DNA from: Candidatus Binatia bacterium
GTDB lineage: Bacteria > Desulfobacterota > Binatia > UBA9968 > JAJDTQ01
Direction of reading: 5' to 3'
Assembly (NCBI GenBank): GCA_951813575.1
Contig: OX638375.1
Coordinates: 3,363,042 to 3,427,041 of the forward strand
Length of the DNA stretch: 64,000 nucleotides
A program made the position numbers and the translations under genes. The notes under the pieces are model-generated. The model saw only the letters and a program-made list of their open reading frames with translations. It did not search any database and was not told the DNA's origin. Of this stretch, positions 63,598 through 64,000 are shown piece by piece (positions within the stretch are counted from its first letter, which is position 1; the number at the start of each line of letters is the position of its first letter).

Positions 63598-64000
63598 TCC
63601 TGGTGAAGATCGGCGGCGGCAGCGACATCAACCTCCCCGGGATCGCCGGGGATCTGGCCGAGGTGTCGGACCGCTTCATCGTGGTGCACGGCGCCAACGC
63701 GGTGCGGGACGCCATCGCGGCGAAGCTCGGCAATCCCACGCAGGTGGTGACGTCGGTGTCGGGATACACCAGTGTGCTGTCCGACAAGGCGGCGCTGGAC
63801 GCCATCCTGATGGGCTACGCGGGGGTGCAGAACAAGCGCATCGTGGAGCTTCTGCAGCAGAACGGAGTCAACGCGGTGGGCCTTTCCGGCATCGACGGCC
63901 GGGCCATCCAGGGACAGCGCAACAAGGGCATCCGGGTGCGGAAGAACGGCAAGACCCTGATCGTGCGGGACTTCTCGGGCAAGCCCCGAAGCGCCAACAA
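63594..64000 (+). CDS. lysZ: LysW-aminoadipate/glutamate kinase (LysZ-like), cut by window end
   Basis: The first 135 residues of an amino-acid kinase: MILVKIGGGSDINLPGIAGD, then VVHGANAVRDAIAAKLG, SGYTSVLSDKAALDAILMGY and GVNAVGLSGIDGRAIQGQ. The KIGGG start and the NGVNAVGLSG block are typical of ArgB/LysZ. It phosphorylates the LysW-linked side-chain carboxyl group. The C-terminal half lies outside the window. Confidence 0.92.
   Translation, partial: MILVKIGGGSDINLPGIAGDLAEVSDRFIVVHGANAVRDAIAAKLGNPTQVVTSVSGYTSVLSDKAALDAILMGYAGVQNKRIVELLQQNGVNAVGLSGIDGRAIQGQRNKGIRVRKNGKTLIVRDFSGKPRSAN

Overview
The window is GC-rich DNA from a Gram-negative bacterium. Evidence for an outer membrane is a complete autotransporter with a beta-barrel, plus many periplasmic solute-binding proteins with signal peptides. 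The right end carries a LysW carrier-protein amino-acid pathway (lysW, lysX, lysY-like, lysZ), known from Thermus, archaea and scattered deep-branching or delta-type lineages. With the TRAP, Liv, iron and peptide importers this suggests a heterotrophic bacterium of a little-cultured lineage (Desulfobacterota/Tectomicrobia/Binatota-like is a guess); the sequence alone does not fix the taxon.

Left part (1-14.3 kb) is an accessory graveyard. An IS3-family element cut by the window edge is followed by an autotransporter with a repeated passenger, an IS1380 transposase fragment, an in-frame macro-domain/AlkB fusion, ssb, a TOPRIM primase-like gene, a truncated HEPN-like gene, a higBA toxin-antitoxin pair, an array of GGTTACCAC motifs, a ParB-like/DNA methyltransferase fusion, phage-tail fragments (RCC1-like, DUF1833), a topoisomerase C-terminal piece and a serine recombinase remnant. 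It reads as decayed integrative-element and prophage pieces.

A defence island follows (14.3-26.3 kb): a Phd/PIN toxin-antitoxin pair, then a type I restriction-modification locus (hsdM, an ORF6N protein, an hsdS fused to a nucleotidyltransferase, a 568-residue protein of unknown function, a DUF6978 and a DUF1828/1829 gene translationally coupled to hsdR). Its downstream edge holds relics of three different stability modules.

From 26.3 kb transport and metabolism dominate: an EPSP-synthase-like enzyme; a peptide ABC importer without ATPases (minus strand); a DUF4143 ATPase preceded by four 23-bp-phased direct repeats; an iron-type ABC importer operon with an attached TAXI-like binding protein; a dual-specificity phosphatase; a complete livKHMGF operon; a Fic/Doc toxin-antitoxin pair; ridA; typA/bipA; an AmpG-like permease; a DctPQM TRAP transporter; three tandem DUF2628 copies plus toxin-antitoxin relics bracketed by 58-bp inverted repeats; a YchF-like GTPase; a second DUF4143 ATPase; and rnhA. 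An aldehyde dehydrogenase, amidohydrolase and class III aminotransferase run of genes ends in an intergenic block of tandem and inverted repeats, and the LysW pathway cluster runs off the right edge.
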